Under the pieces are notes generated by a model, which ran no database searches, had not been told where the DNA came from, and worked only from the letters and a program-made list of their open reading frames with translations. From Pedobacter sp. WC2423 (GTDB lineage Bacteria > Bacteroidota > Bacteroidia > Sphingobacteriales > Sphingobacteriaceae), in assembly GCF_040822065.1 (NCBI RefSeq), contig NZ_CP162005.1:868001-932000 (forward strand): a DNA stretch of 64,000 nt, in the 5' to 3' direction. Made by a program: the position numbers and the translations under genes. Within the stretch, counting starts at the first letter, position 1; every line of letters begins with the position of its first letter. This document shows positions 20,911 through 28,547 of the stretch, one piece after another.

Positions 20911-21690
20911 ATGGCAATTTTCGACGGTAAATTTTTAAAGGGAATCCTGGGCGATTTCATTTTTAAAGTAGTAGATGGAGTACAGGTTGTTTCAAAAAGA
21001 CCTGTGCCAGGCACAATGAAACAAACAGTGGAAACCAAAAAGGCATCAGCGAATTTTAGTAAAAGTAGCATGCTTGGAAAACATGTTAGAGGTATATTTC
21101 ATAATACCAACGGCGGAATGAACGAAACAAGTTACGTTTTTCGATTCACCAGTGTGCTGACTACAGCCCTTGCAGCATGTGAGAATCCCACAAAAACGGG
21201 ATACTTTTTTAAGCGAAACAGTTTTGGTAATTTAGCCGGTTTTGAATTTAATATTAAATCTCCTGTAAAAAAGATTTTGAATTTAAAACCGAAAATCGAA
21301 CTCAATCAGGGAATTATGAAGATTGTTTATGATGAGTCAGGTAACGCGCCAAAATTGCGTTTTCCAAAGCATGCAACTCAATGCAAACTAACATTCGTAG
21401 TCGGATTAATCCGGCTGAAAGATGGTAAAAGAATTCTTAATCCGGAAAAATATAGCATTACCCTTAAAAAAAACGAAGAATTAATAAATCTGATTGATTT
21501 TTCTTTTAAAATTCCAGATGGTTGTCTAAGCATCGCTGTAATGTTTTTGAGTTTCTATAATGGTATCACCTTGTTAAATAGTAAATCATTTAATCCCGCA
21601 GTCATATGTGATGCAATCTTAAGTCCCGGCACTTTTACCAATCAGGATAATCATTCATGGATGGAAATGCCAGGTTTGAACTTCGGTTAA
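20911..21690 (+). CDS. DUF6266-like protein, unknown function
   Basis: A 259-residue protein whose N-terminus (GILGDFIFKVVDG) parallels the start of the DUF6266 protein at 21946 (GILGGFSGKVGTV). The rest is beta-rich with no recognised motif. I chose the ATG at 20911 as start; the frame extends to a TTG at 20890, but the ATG puts the GILG motif at the same distance from the start as in the neighbour. It is preceded by a decamer array and followed by a terminator-like hairpin. I consider it a diverged member of the family. No signal peptide is visible. The function is unknown; its placement before genes resembling a lysis cassette is noted, not explained. Confidence 0.68.
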   Translation: MAIFDGKFLKGILGDFIFKVVDGVQVVSKRPVPGTMKQTVETKKASANFSKSSMLGKHVRGIFHNTNGGMNETSYVFRFTSVLTTALAACENPTKTGYFFKRNSFGNLAGFEFNIKSPVKKILNLKPKIELNQGIMKIVYDESGNAPKLRFPKHATQCKLTFVVGLIRLKDGKRILNPEKYSITLKKNEELINLIDFSFKIPDGCLSIAVMFLSFYNGITLLNSKSFNPAVICDAILSPGTFTNQDNHSWMEMPGLNFG

Positions 21691-21709
21691 TTTTGCAGCA
21701 GCTATTATC

Positions 21710-21745
21710 AAAGGCTCTCCTTAACTGGAGGGCCTTTCTTGTTTT
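21710..21745 (+). terminator. Intrinsic terminator after DUF6266-like gene
   Basis: Arms at 21710-21720 and 21727-21737 pair over 11 positions with one G-T wobble around a 6-base loop. The T-rich stretch CTTGTTTT follows. It lies 20 bases after the stop codon and separates the two DUF6266-type genes into distinct transcripts. Confidence 0.75.
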
Positions 21746-21780
21746 AACCCTGTTTTTAATAAATAAAGCTTTTTCAGTGT

Positions 21781-21840
21781 TGGACAAATCCGGTCAAATC
21801 CGGTCAATTGCGGACAATAACGGACTATTGCGGTCAATTT
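21781..21840. repeat. Array of six in-phase 10-bp repeats upstream of DUF6266 gene
   Basis: Six consecutive decamers near the consensus CGGWCAATTG follow one another without gaps, the same core as the array at 20801-20850. The array ends 105 bases before the start of the DUF6266 gene at 21946, just upstream of its likely promoter. Two independent arrays in the same relative position before related genes argue for a shared regulator. Confidence 0.78.
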
Positions 21841-21843
21841 ATT

Positions 21844-21871
21844 TTTGAGCTAATTTATTGATATACTTTTG
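21844..21871 (+). promoter_or_regulatory. Candidate Bacteroidota-type promoter of the DUF6266 gene
   Basis: TACTTTTG at 21864-21871 fits the -7 element TAnnTTTG exactly. A TTTG at 21844-21847 could be the -33 element, with a 16-base spacer slightly shorter than usual. The pair lies directly downstream of the decamer array and about 75 bases before the ATG. Confidence 0.45.
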
Positions 21872-21945
21872 TTTAACGAGTTTAAGCAGCCGGCATGCTA
21901 TTGACTTGAATTAATAGAATAATTCATTATTTAAAATTAAAGAAA

Positions 21946-22608
21946 ATGGGAAAGATCAGAACAGGAATCCTTGGTGGATTCTCAGGAAAAGTAGGAACAG
22001 TAATCGGTGCCAGCTGGCGTACGTTGGATGTAATGAGAAGTTTACCCAAAAAAACCAGTAAGCCACCAGTCAGATCACAAATTGATCAACGTAAAAAATT
22101 TGGCTTAATAACCGGTTTTTTAGGTGCTATTAGTGAGGTTGTGAGTAAAGGATACCAATCCGGCAACAAACTGTCTGGCCCGATGAACGAGGCGGTTAAA
22201 TTTAATCTGAAAGAAGCTATCTCAGGTGTGTCTCCATTATTTACGATCAATTATGCTAAGTTAAAACTGACTCTTGGAAAGTTGGACATTCCACAAGACC
22301 TTTTAGCAGTGCCAGTTTCAGGCCGTAAAGTAGCAATCACCTGGGCCTATGATCCTTTGGATTTTAACACAGAAAATGAACGTCTGGAGCGTTCTACGGA
22401 TAGAGCTAGTATAATAATTTACGATGAAACGAATGATTATTTTCTAATTCCATCAACCGCGGTCAGAACCGCTGGTAAATTAGAAGCACGTATGCTGTCT
22501 AAAACTAGCGTCGGTAACACTTTACATTGCTGGTTTTACATTTCTTCTTTAGATGGTAAAAAGGTAAGTACCAGTGTTTATCTGGGGCCTATCAAAGCTA
22601 TTGCATAG
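21946..22608 (+). CDS. DUF6266 family protein
   Basis: A 220-residue protein with the glycine-rich start characteristic of the family (MGKIRTGILGGFSGKVGTVIG, followed by a Trp-Arg pair). A basic helical stretch to about residue 80 comes next, then a beta-rich domain in which the segment RKVAITWAYDPLD resembles a fibronectin-type strand pattern. The family is common in Sphingobacteriaceae and Flavobacteriaceae, often as several copies, and has no known function. There is no classical signal peptide. It has its own repeat array and promoter upstream and a strong hairpin terminator 9 bases after the stop. Confidence 0.85.
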   Translation: MGKIRTGILGGFSGKVGTVIGASWRTLDVMRSLPKKTSKPPVRSQIDQRKKFGLITGFLGAISEVVSKGYQSGNKLSGPMNEAVKFNLKEAISGVSPLFTINYAKLKLTLGKLDIPQDLLAVPVSGRKVAITWAYDPLDFNTENERLERSTDRASIIIYDETNDYFLIPSTAVRTAGKLEARMLSKTSVGNTLHCWFYISSLDGKKVSTSVYLGPIKAIA

Positions 22609-22617
22609 GATTTGAAT

Positions 22618-22652
22618 AAACCGGCAAGCTGACGAGTTTGCCGGTTTATATA
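22618..22652 (+). terminator. Intrinsic terminator after DUF6266 gene
   Basis: Perfect 10-bp arms AAACCGGCAA (22618-22627) and TTGCCGGTTT (22638-22647) surround a 10-base loop. An AT-rich tail follows, but without a long T-tract. It is positioned immediately after the stop codon. Confidence 0.72.
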
Positions 22653-22696
22653 ATAAGACTGCTATTAACTGATAAATTCTTAAAATTTAAAATGTG

Positions 22697-23092
22697 ATGA
22701 ATATAAAAACTATAGAATTGCCGGGGATAATTAAATTATTACCGGTTGTCAATACCTCCTTAAAAAGATCGGAACCCAGAATGATACTCGCAGTTTTGCT
22801 GTTAATATGGTGCTTTGCGCCCAGGTTTCTCAACTTGTTTGATGAAAGGGTAGGTAGCATAGATCAAAGTATCTGGCTATTGATTTTATTGAGCATGATT
22901 AGTTTTCTTTTAATAACCGCTTTATCGTGGTGGTTATTACAATGGTTTTGGCTACTGATGAAATTACCCGCTCTAACATTTATGGTTTCACAATTTAATT
23001 TTCTATCGTCATGGCAACAATTAGGCTTTTACTGGGCATCCTTTGCTTTGTTATTATTAGCGGCTTCGGCTTGCTTGATCGCAATCTGTTAA
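22697..23092 (+). CDS. Small membrane protein overlapping a hydrolase gene, holin-like
   Basis: A 131-residue protein with three hydrophobic segments (about 28-45, 58-82 and 108-129) and a short charged N-terminus. Its last 82 bases overlap, in another frame, the start of the CHAP-type hydrolase gene at 23011, so the two must be transcribed together. The overlap, size and topology recall phage holin/endolysin pairs, which is an inference. I recognise no family. Start: a GTG at 22694 is directly followed by the ATG at 22697; I list the ATG. The final 33 residues reappear in the chimeric ORF at 26430, showing that a second copy of this pair once existed 3.6 kb downstream. Confidence 0.62.
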   Translation: MNIKTIELPGIIKLLPVVNTSLKRSEPRMILAVLLLIWCFAPRFLNLFDERVGSIDQSIWLLILLSMISFLLITALSWWLLQWFWLLMKLPALTFMVSQFNFLSSWQQLGFYWASFALLLLAASACLIAIC

Positions 23093-23565
23093 ATAACAAA
23101 TGTAGCTTCAACGCTCTGGAGTGTCAAAAAAGAGAGCTTCTTGTTCGTATTGCGGAAAAAGAAATAGGGGTGAGGGAAATAACTGGAAACAATGACGGAT
23201 TTCGTGTAGAGACTTATTTGACCAGTGTAAGTTTAAAAAAAGGGCAGCCCTGGTGCGCAGGTTTTGTAAGCTGGGTTTTTGCGCAGGCTGGATATGATAA
23301 ACCACGATCAGGATGGACACCAGATCTTTTCCCTTCATCCCGTTTAGCACGTTCTGCCTTACCAGGTAATTTGCTGGGTATATACTTTGTTAAATTAAAA
23401 AGAATAGCTCATGTTGGGATGATCGTTAATCAAAAAGGAGATTGGGTAAATAGTGTAGAAGGTAATACGAATATTCAAGGCAGCAGAGAAGGTGATGGGG
23501 TTTATAGAAAAAAGAGACATATCAAGACTATTTATAGAATTGCTGATTGGGTAAAAGTTAATTAG
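23011..23565 (+). CDS. CHAP/NlpC-type peptidoglycan hydrolase (TIGR02594-like)
   Basis: A 184-residue protein with an N-terminal membrane segment or signal (residues 4-20). A compact amidase/endopeptidase domain follows: an N-terminal helix (LVRIAEKEIGVREITGNN), the catalytic Cys in QPWCAGFVSWVF (about residue 77) and the catalytic His in RIAHVGMIV (about residue 133). These match the CHAP/TIGR02594 cysteine hydrolase pattern. It should cleave peptidoglycan cross-links or amides. It overlaps the holin-like gene by 82 bases. The combination suggests a lysis or wall-remodelling cassette. A decayed copy lies at 26660-26895. Confidence 0.82.
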   Translation: MATIRLLLGILCFVIISGFGLLDRNLLNNKCSFNALECQKRELLVRIAEKEIGVREITGNNDGFRVETYLTSVSLKKGQPWCAGFVSWVFAQAGYDKPRSGWTPDLFPSSRLARSALPGNLLGIYFVKLKRIAHVGMIVNQKGDWVNSVEGNTNIQGSREGDGVYRKKRHIKTIYRIADWVKVN

Positions 23566-23771
23566 TGTTAATTATTGTTAAATAAGATATTTTGTTTTCT
23601 TTTCAATAAATAATATTTATTATATTGTTGTGTTATTAAACCTATTTATTTTGAAAAACGCAAAATTATTCTGCAAAAGAGTTATAAATACTTTTTTGAT
23701 TATTCCTCCCTAACGTGACTATTTAACAATCGTTGAATAATTCAGATAGTTTAAAATTTAATCATGTGAAT

Positions 23772-24038
23772 ATGGAAATGAACGATAAAGTGAATTTGTT
23801 GATAAATGTCCTGGCTGAAATGATGTGTACGAAAAAGCAGGAGAAATTTGTTGCTCATGAAAGAAATTTGTTAGATACCAATGATGTGAAATCTATGTTC
23901 CGAATTAGCGACCGTACTTTAAGAAGATGGCGAAGCAGAGGGTTATTGAAGTCTGTGATTATTGTTGGCTGTCTTTATTACAGAAGAGAAGATGTGATGA
24001 GCTTAATGGAAAGTAAATTCAGGGATGAGATAAAATGA
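23772..24038 (+). CDS. Helix-turn-helix (MerR/excisionase-like) protein
   Basis: An 88-residue protein. Its C-terminal half is a winged-helix DNA-binding domain of the MerR/excisionase type: LLDTNDVKSMFRISDRTLRRW, then RSRGLLKSVIIVGCLYYRREDV as the wing and the second helix. The N-terminal part is a short helix. Proteins of this type are abundant in Bacteroidota mobile elements, where they control excision or transfer genes. The frame also reaches a TTG at 23733; I prefer the ATG at 23772. No integrase lies nearby, so it may be a leftover of a mobile element. Confidence 0.75.
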   Translation: MEMNDKVNLLINVLAEMMCTKKQEKFVAHERNLLDTNDVKSMFRISDRTLRRWRSRGLLKSVIIVGCLYYRREDVMSLMESKFRDEIK

Positions 24039-24142
24039 AGAACAGATTTCCACCAACAAAGAATCTTAGTAAATTGAACAAACTATAGTCGATGTTATAT
24101 CACGCAGCATCGACTATAATTAAAAGTAATATTAATTGAACA

Positions 24143-24187
24143 GAAAATCTATACTTTACAAAAGTCTGTTTTTACGGTGAGAGGTCA
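24143..24187. mobile_element. Solo IS3-family end relic
   Basis: These 45 bases align without gaps to the right terminal 45 bases of the IS3 element at 39537-40750 (40706-40750), with about 36 of 45 positions identical. They end in the same GAGGTCA terminus and have the same orientation. No transposase remains on either side. It is the scar of a related IS and sits just upstream of the decayed protease/lipoprotein locus, much as the intact IS lies upstream of the complete locus at 42-43 kb. Confidence 0.65.
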
Positions 24188-24246
24188 GTTACAGTATTTG
24201 TAGCGATTGCAATTGTAGCTTTTTTTAAATATAATTAATCTTAAAT

Positions 24247-24372
24247 ATGAACATATTTCCATTTATTAAATCTGATTTCGCAAGAAATACTTTAGCTGTA
24301 ATAGTTGTTCTTCTTGTTCTAATACTTCTGATGCAAAAAGGATATGCTTTCGGTCAGTGGCTAAAAAAGTAA
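24247..24372 (+). CDS. Possible 41-residue single-span membrane peptide
   Basis: A short ORF (ATG 24247, TAA 24370-24372) encodes one strongly hydrophobic helix (about residues 12-28: LAVIVVLLVLILLM) between a polar N-terminus and a basic tail ending WLKK. This is a credible small membrane protein. It could also be chance in AT-rich DNA. It lies between an IS end relic and the orphan lipoprotein. Confidence 0.4.
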   Translation: MNIFPFIKSDFARNTLAVIVVLLVLILLMQKGYAFGQWLKK

Positions 24373-24394
24373 TCAGTTTAAATTAAGGATCTCA

Positions 24395-24433
24395 CATCGT
24401 TCTGTGTTTATAAAAAGGATGCAAAAAGTATAA
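24395..24433 (+). pseudogene. 3'-terminal relic of the metzincin-like protease gene
   Basis: These 39 bases encode HRSVFIKRMQKV followed by a stop. They align with the C-terminus of the protease at 42340-43017 (HRSVFIQWMQKV). Both sit directly upstream of a copy of the same lipoprotein gene. The rest of the protease gene has been lost here. Confidence 0.7.
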
Positions 24434-24436
24434 AGA

Positions 24437-24853
24437 ATGAAAATATCAATTAAGATAGTAATTACTTATATTATTGTTTTGTTTTTCACAGTTTCTTGTG
24501 TTCAAAAAGAGGTGACCTCCATTTCAAATGAAAAAAATATGGATGGAATTTTTAATGATCGATGGAATCAAATTAAAAATGCCAAGGATAAAGAAGAAGA
24601 AAAAGAGCTGGTTTATAAATTTATGCAATTCCTTAAAACAAAGGACTATACTATTAGTAATCCTACTTATGTTTCAAGTAATGGGGCTGTTAAACCTTTT
24701 TCTGAAATGTTGGATGATACAAAGGCAGACCAGTTGAAGAGTATCAATATTGAAATAATAAACGATAACGAAGAAGGAGAGGATAAACGTATTAAACTTA
24801 TGAATTGGAAGCCGATTGATAATGAATCTGCTGTAATGTTTTTACGGGAGTAG
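24437..24853 (+). CDS. Lipoprotein, orphan copy of putative immunity protein
   Basis: A 138-residue protein with an SPII signal (hydrophobic stretch, then lipobox VSC at about residue 21). A small acidic domain of about 115 residues follows. It is highly similar along its full length to the lipoprotein at 43019-43423: the segment KDY-ISNPTYVSSNG and the C-terminus NWKPIDNESA-MFLRE are shared. In the other copy the gene follows a metzincin-like protease gene; here only a 39-base relic of that gene remains. Retaining immunity while losing the toxin is a known pattern in polymorphic toxin loci, and I infer it here. The biochemical role is not shown by sequence. Confidence 0.78.
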   Translation: MKISIKIVITYIIVLFFTVSCVQKEVTSISNEKNMDGIFNDRWNQIKNAKDKEEEKELVYKFMQFLKTKDYTISNPTYVSSNGAVKPFSEMLDDTKADQLKSINIEIINDNEEGEDKRIKLMNWKPIDNESAVMFLRE

Positions 24854-24869
24854 AAGCTAGAATAAGAAA

Positions 24870-26183
24870 TTAAAACCGCGGGCTTTCTATTTGCTTGTAA
24901 TTTATAAAAATAAAAAAGTCGGAACCAACTCCTGGATTACTTTCAAACCCTATTCTCCCGCCTTGCCGCTCTATAAACTCCTTGCAAAGCACCAGGCCTA
25001 AGCCAATTCCTCTTTCGTTATCCGTACCAAATGCAGGTTCGGACTTAATAGAAAAAATCCTTTCCTGTTTATCTACCGGGATCCCTTTTCCATTATCGCT
25101 GATACTTATTTTACATTTACCGGATATCAACTCAGCTTTGATCGTAATTTGTCCTCCATGCGGAGTGAATTTCAACGCATTGCTGATCAGATTGCGTACG
25201 ATCAGCTGGAGCATATTGATATCAGCAATTACTTCCAGTGCAGGAGGGATGTGATGATTCAGAGTTATATTTTTTTTCAAGGCATGGATGCTTTCCATCT
25301 CTATTGTTGGCTGTAATGTTGTCATCAAATCTACAACAACCAGGTTTACATTTGGGCCTTCCATCTGCGACTTAGACCAATGCAACAAATTGGAAAGCAT
25401 TTCCATCGTATTATTAGTAGATTTAAGTAATGCCTTTTCTAATACTAACCGGTCTTGTGTGTCCACTACACTTGTATTTAATAACTCCAGGTAGCCTTGT
25501 ATATTCATTAGCGGAGTCCTCATGTCGTGTGAAATGATAGACATCAGTGTTTGGACTGCTATTGTCTTTTCTTCCGTAGCTTTTCGCTCTTTATCATAAC
25601 TCCGTCTCATGAATTTAATGACGACGTAAATTATGATTACAGGTATAGGAAATGCAGTAATCCGGTCAATAAACTGACCCCGGCCGGTATTAAAGGGGTA
25701 TTTCACTAAAGACGGACAGTAATATTCAAGAATATGCAATACCAGAAAACACGACAAATAGATAACTAACCATTTGATATGTTGGTGATAGGGAGAAATT
25801 GTAAATACTAATAAAAGATAAGCAGGCCATATCAGGTCAGTAGATCCATTGATTCCTGAATTAGCAAAGTAGTTAATACCCAGAAGTAAAACACCTATTA
25901 AACCGAATAACGTACTGTTATGTGTTTTGCTATGAAATCTGGAATAATAGTACTGGTGCAAAAAGAATAAACCAATTAGAAAAGTGGACAGCGCCGCAAT
26001 ATAAAGACCTGCAGATATATCGTATGGCACATATAAACAGGTCAAAGCGATCAGGCCAATACAAATAGAATGAAATATCCTGCTTTCTAAAGAAAACATT
26101 GATGGACTCCCTATCAGATCAACCCGGAAAGCATTTTTTTTTGAAAGATGAGCATTAAGAATACTGAAGTTGAATTTTGGCAT
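24870..26183 (-). CDS. Membrane-bound sensor histidine kinase
   Basis: A 437-residue kinase. The N-terminal half has about six or seven membrane segments (roughly residues 30-195) without a large periplasmic loop. It is followed by a HisKA domain with the H-box ISHDMRTPL (His about 217) and an HATPase_c domain with the N-box ISNALKFTP, the G1 box DNGKGIP and the G2 box GIGLGLVL. It is complete for autophosphorylation. No response regulator gene is adjacent, so it is an orphan kinase. It faces the orphan lipoprotein gene with 16 bases between the stop codons. Confidence 0.93.
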   Translation of the reverse strand: MPKFNFSILNAHLSKKNAFRVDLIGSPSMFSLESRIFHSICIGLIALTCLYVPYDISAGLYIAALSTFLIGLFFLHQYYYSRFHSKTHNSTLFGLIGVLLLGINYFANSGINGSTDLIWPAYLLLVFTISPYHQHIKWLVIYLSCFLVLHILEYYCPSLVKYPFNTGRGQFIDRITAFPIPVIIIYVVIKFMRRSYDKERKATEEKTIAVQTLMSIISHDMRTPLMNIQGYLELLNTSVVDTQDRLVLEKALLKSTNNTMEMLSNLLHWSKSQMEGPNVNLVVVDLMTTLQPTIEMESIHALKKNITLNHHIPPALEVIADINMLQLIVRNLISNALKFTPHGGQITIKAELISGKCKISISDNGKGIPVDKQERIFSIKSEPAFGTDNERGIGLGLVLCKEFIERQGGRIGFESNPGVGSDFFIFINYKQIESPRF

Positions 26184-26429
26184 GAAGATTATAAACTACG
26201 ATGGCTGTTAAAATTAGAATTTTAGTTGGCAAAAACCTATGCCTTTTAGTGTGATATAGTATTCTTCTTCTGGAATATTATATCAATACTCAATCTCAAT
26301 ATTACAAAGAAAAATGCTTGTCTAATGCTAAATTCTGAAGGAATATAAACGTTTAAGCATAGTATCCGTTTATAGATGAATATTTTACCTTTTAAATTAT
26401 AAGTTTGAATAAGATTTCAAATAATTACA

Positions 26430-26741
26430 ATGAAAGTTAATATAATTGTCATGGATATAGATGTACATGACGTTAATTTAGCTATGCAGTTTTATCAGGA
26501 AATATTAGGCTTGAATTTATTAATGGATCACGGCTGGATTAAAACGTTTAGTTCCGATGAAGAACAGCAGGTACAGTTTAATTTTGCAAAGGATGGAGAA
26601 TCAGGTGGATATTCTGGCATCGTCCAGAATATCCATTCACAGTTTAATACTTTAATGTTATGGCAACAATTAAGCTTTTATTGGGCATCATTTGGGTTGC
26701 TTTTGCTTGCAGCATCGATATGCCTGGCAGCAATTTGTTAA
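26430..26741 (+). pseudogene. Chimeric ORF: VOC-domain start fused to relic of holin-like gene
   Basis: The first 70 or so residues resemble half of a glyoxalase/VOC domain (DVNLAMQFYQEILGLNL is a typical start). The last 33 residues (WQQLSFYWASFGLLLLAASICLAAIC) match the C-terminus of the holin-like protein at 22697. A deletion has joined the two in frame. The complete VOC fold needs about twice the residues present. I treat the ORF as a recombination product rather than a working gene, although it could be expressed. Confidence 0.65.
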
Positions 26742-26895
26742 TGGGTAACTAGCAGTATCAGGCAATCCTGGATTTGAAGTACCGGCTGCAGGTGGTTAGG
26801 ATTGGAGCAAGGTGTGAGGGACAGGTTTGGAAATAACGATTGGGAAGGGTGGAAGAGTATTTACAGGATGGCTGATTGGGTGAGAAATGGAAGAA
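26660..26895 (+). pseudogene. Decayed copy of the CHAP-type hydrolase gene
   Basis: An ATG at 26660 opens a 30-codon stretch (MATIKLLLGIIW...) that matches the start of the hydrolase at 23011 and ends in a TAG at 26750-26752. After about 100 bases of poorly matching sequence, the segment near 26850-26885 encodes IYRMADWVR, the C-terminal motif of the same hydrolase (IYRIADWVK). The catalytic middle is missing. Confidence 0.7.
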
Positions 26896-26902
26896 GGATA
26901 CC

Positions 26903-27109
26903 ATGAATTTGGATAAGAAAGTAGATCACAACTTTGAGTCGCTTAATAAAAGGATAGATTTATTACAAGGGAATTCTGTTTCAACTATGGAATCATTGGA
27001 AAAGGGAATTAATGATGTGAAGTCAGAGCTTCAGAAAATATCTGTAGTTACCCGGTATGAAAATGAGTACTTCTACCTTGTAAATCCTAAAAACGGATTG
27101 CCAAACTAA
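26903..27109 (+). CDS. Small coiled-coil protein, unknown
   Basis: A 68-residue protein, mostly one amphipathic helix (NFESLNKRIDLLQ through DVKSELQKI) followed by a short aromatic tail. I start it at the ATG 26903; the frame continues upstream only through the hydrolase relic. It could be a genuine small protein or the remainder of a larger one, as its region is full of decayed genes. No family recognised. Confidence 0.4.
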   Translation: MNLDKKVDHNFESLNKRIDLLQGNSVSTMESLEKGINDVKSELQKISVVTRYENEYFYLVNPKNGLPN

Positions 27110-27165
27110 TTTTTCGAAAAAGATTTAAAAGGCAGATAAAGATGTTTTGGACTGCCCCCAAAAGT

Positions 27166-28014
27166 TTAGACAAATTTAGTATTAGATTTGTTATAATGAG
27201 CCCGATATTCCATCGGGCTCATTCCGTTTAAGTTCAATTTTATTCGTTCCTTGTTGTAGTACCAGATATAGTCATTTATATCTTTTTTGAGCTGATCTGT
27301 CGATTCATATTCATTTAAGTAGAAGAGTTCCGATTTTAAGGTTCCGAAAAAGTTTTCAATTATAGCATTATCTAAGCAATTACCTTTTCTGGACATACTT
27401 TGGATAATCCCATTTGCTTTTAGCAGTTGCTGATACTTTGGCATCTGGTATTGCCATCCCTGGTCAGAATGCAAGACTAACTGAGAAGTATTCCTAGCTT
27501 GTGGTAATACTTTTTTGAGCATGTCCAATACTCCCTTGAAAACCGGCCTGTCAGTGAGTTCATAGCTGATAATCTCCTGATTGAACAGGTCTATTATTGG
27601 AGAGAGGTACAATTTCTTTCCCTTGACTTTGAATTCTGTAACATCTGTGGCCCATTTTTGCATAGGTTGGTTAGCCTTGAAATTCCTATTAAGGATATTT
27701 GGAGCTATTTTCCCTAGCTTGCCCCTATAAGACCTGTATTTTTTTATCCTGATCAGGCTCTTCAACCTCATTTCTCCCATCAATCTAAATACAGTCTTAT
27801 GGTTAATAGCCATTCCGACCCGTTTCAGTTGCAAGGTAATGCGCCGATAGCCGAAGCGACCTTTATGGGCATGATAGACCTTGTTGATCTGGATCTTGAC
27901 CTGTTCGTATTTATCAGGCAAACTGGCCTTCTTAGAATAATAATAAAATGTACTTCTTGCCATGCTAATACAATTCAACAGGGTATCCAGGTCGAACTGA
28001 TGCCTTAGTTCCAT
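27166..28014 (-). CDS. IS3-family transposase OrfB (DDE integrase)
   Basis: A 282-residue integrase-core transposase. An N-terminal helical region (SRSTFYYY-type) precedes the DDE domain: first Asp in WATDVTEFK, second Asp in LVLHSDQGWQYQ and the Glu in DNAIIENFFGTLKSE. The C-terminal NKERIKLNLNGMSPMEYR is typical of the IS150 group. Its start overlaps the stop of OrfA by one base; in this family the active protein is usually an OrfAB fusion made by frameshifting. The gene looks intact. Confidence 0.93.
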   Translation of the reverse strand: MELRHQFDLDTLLNCISMARSTFYYYSKKASLPDKYEQVKIQINKVYHAHKGRFGYRRITLQLKRVGMAINHKTVFRLMGEMRLKSLIRIKKYRSYRGKLGKIAPNILNRNFKANQPMQKWATDVTEFKVKGKKLYLSPIIDLFNQEIISYELTDRPVFKGVLDMLKKVLPQARNTSQLVLHSDQGWQYQMPKYQQLLKANGIIQSMSRKGNCLDNAIIENFFGTLKSELFYLNEYESTDQLKKDINDYIWYYNKERIKLNLNGMSPMEYRAHYNKSNTKFV

Positions 28015-28547
28015 TATGGCTTGCGCTTGTTTTCGGCTTGAACTAAGGCCTGGAGCTTTTTTAGCAGGGCATTCTCTGCACGTAAATATTCATTTTCCCG
28101 TAAAAGCTCTTCCTCACGGGTAAGTGGCCTATCCGATTTTCTCGGTTTTCGCTTGTTTGCTGGATTCTCCTTATATGCCATCGGTAGTCTTCCTTTAGGT
28201 CGCGGTTCTAGTCCAGATGATCCAAACTTCTCAAATCGTTTCTGCCATTCGATAATTCCCGCATCACTTGAAAGCCCAAAACGTAGCACCGCCGCTCTCA
28301 AAGATAACTTTTCTTCACGAATTGACTTCAGGACTGCTAGCTTAAAGGATGGACTAAAAACTCTTTTCCCCTTTCTGGGAAGTAATCCAGGAGCTCCCAG
28401 ATGCTCGTATATCCTAAACCAATCTTCGAAAAGAGAATAAGTAATCCCGTATTCCTCACCCAGAGATTTTGCAGAACGATAATGTTCCGACATCTGCTTC
28501 ACACAGTATAACTTGAATTCAAAACTGTGTCTGTTTTTCTTTTTCAT
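28014..28547 (-). CDS. IS3-family transposase OrfA (DNA-binding subunit)
   Basis: A 177-residue protein with two helix-turn-helix units (about residues 8-55 and 60-120, with SLRAAVLRFGLSS) and a C-terminal leucine-zipper-like helix (REEELLRENEYLRAENALLKKL). This is the usual OrfA of IS150-type IS3 elements, longer than OrfA of other groups because of the doubled HTH. It binds the element ends and, with OrfB, forms the transposase. Confidence 0.9.
   Translation of the reverse strand: MKKKNRHSFEFKLYCVKQMSEHYRSAKSLGEEYGITYSLFEDWFRIYEHLGAPGLLPRKGKRVFSPSFKLAVLKSIREEKLSLRAAVLRFGLSSDAGIIEWQKRFEKFGSSGLEPRPKGRLPMAYKENPANKRKPRKSDRPLTREEELLRENEYLRAENALLKKLQALVQAENKRKP

Noticed and set aside
26430..26741. 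A working glyoxalase/VOC protein
   Set aside because: Only half of a VOC fold is present and the rest is a relic of another gene; better explained as a deletion fusion.
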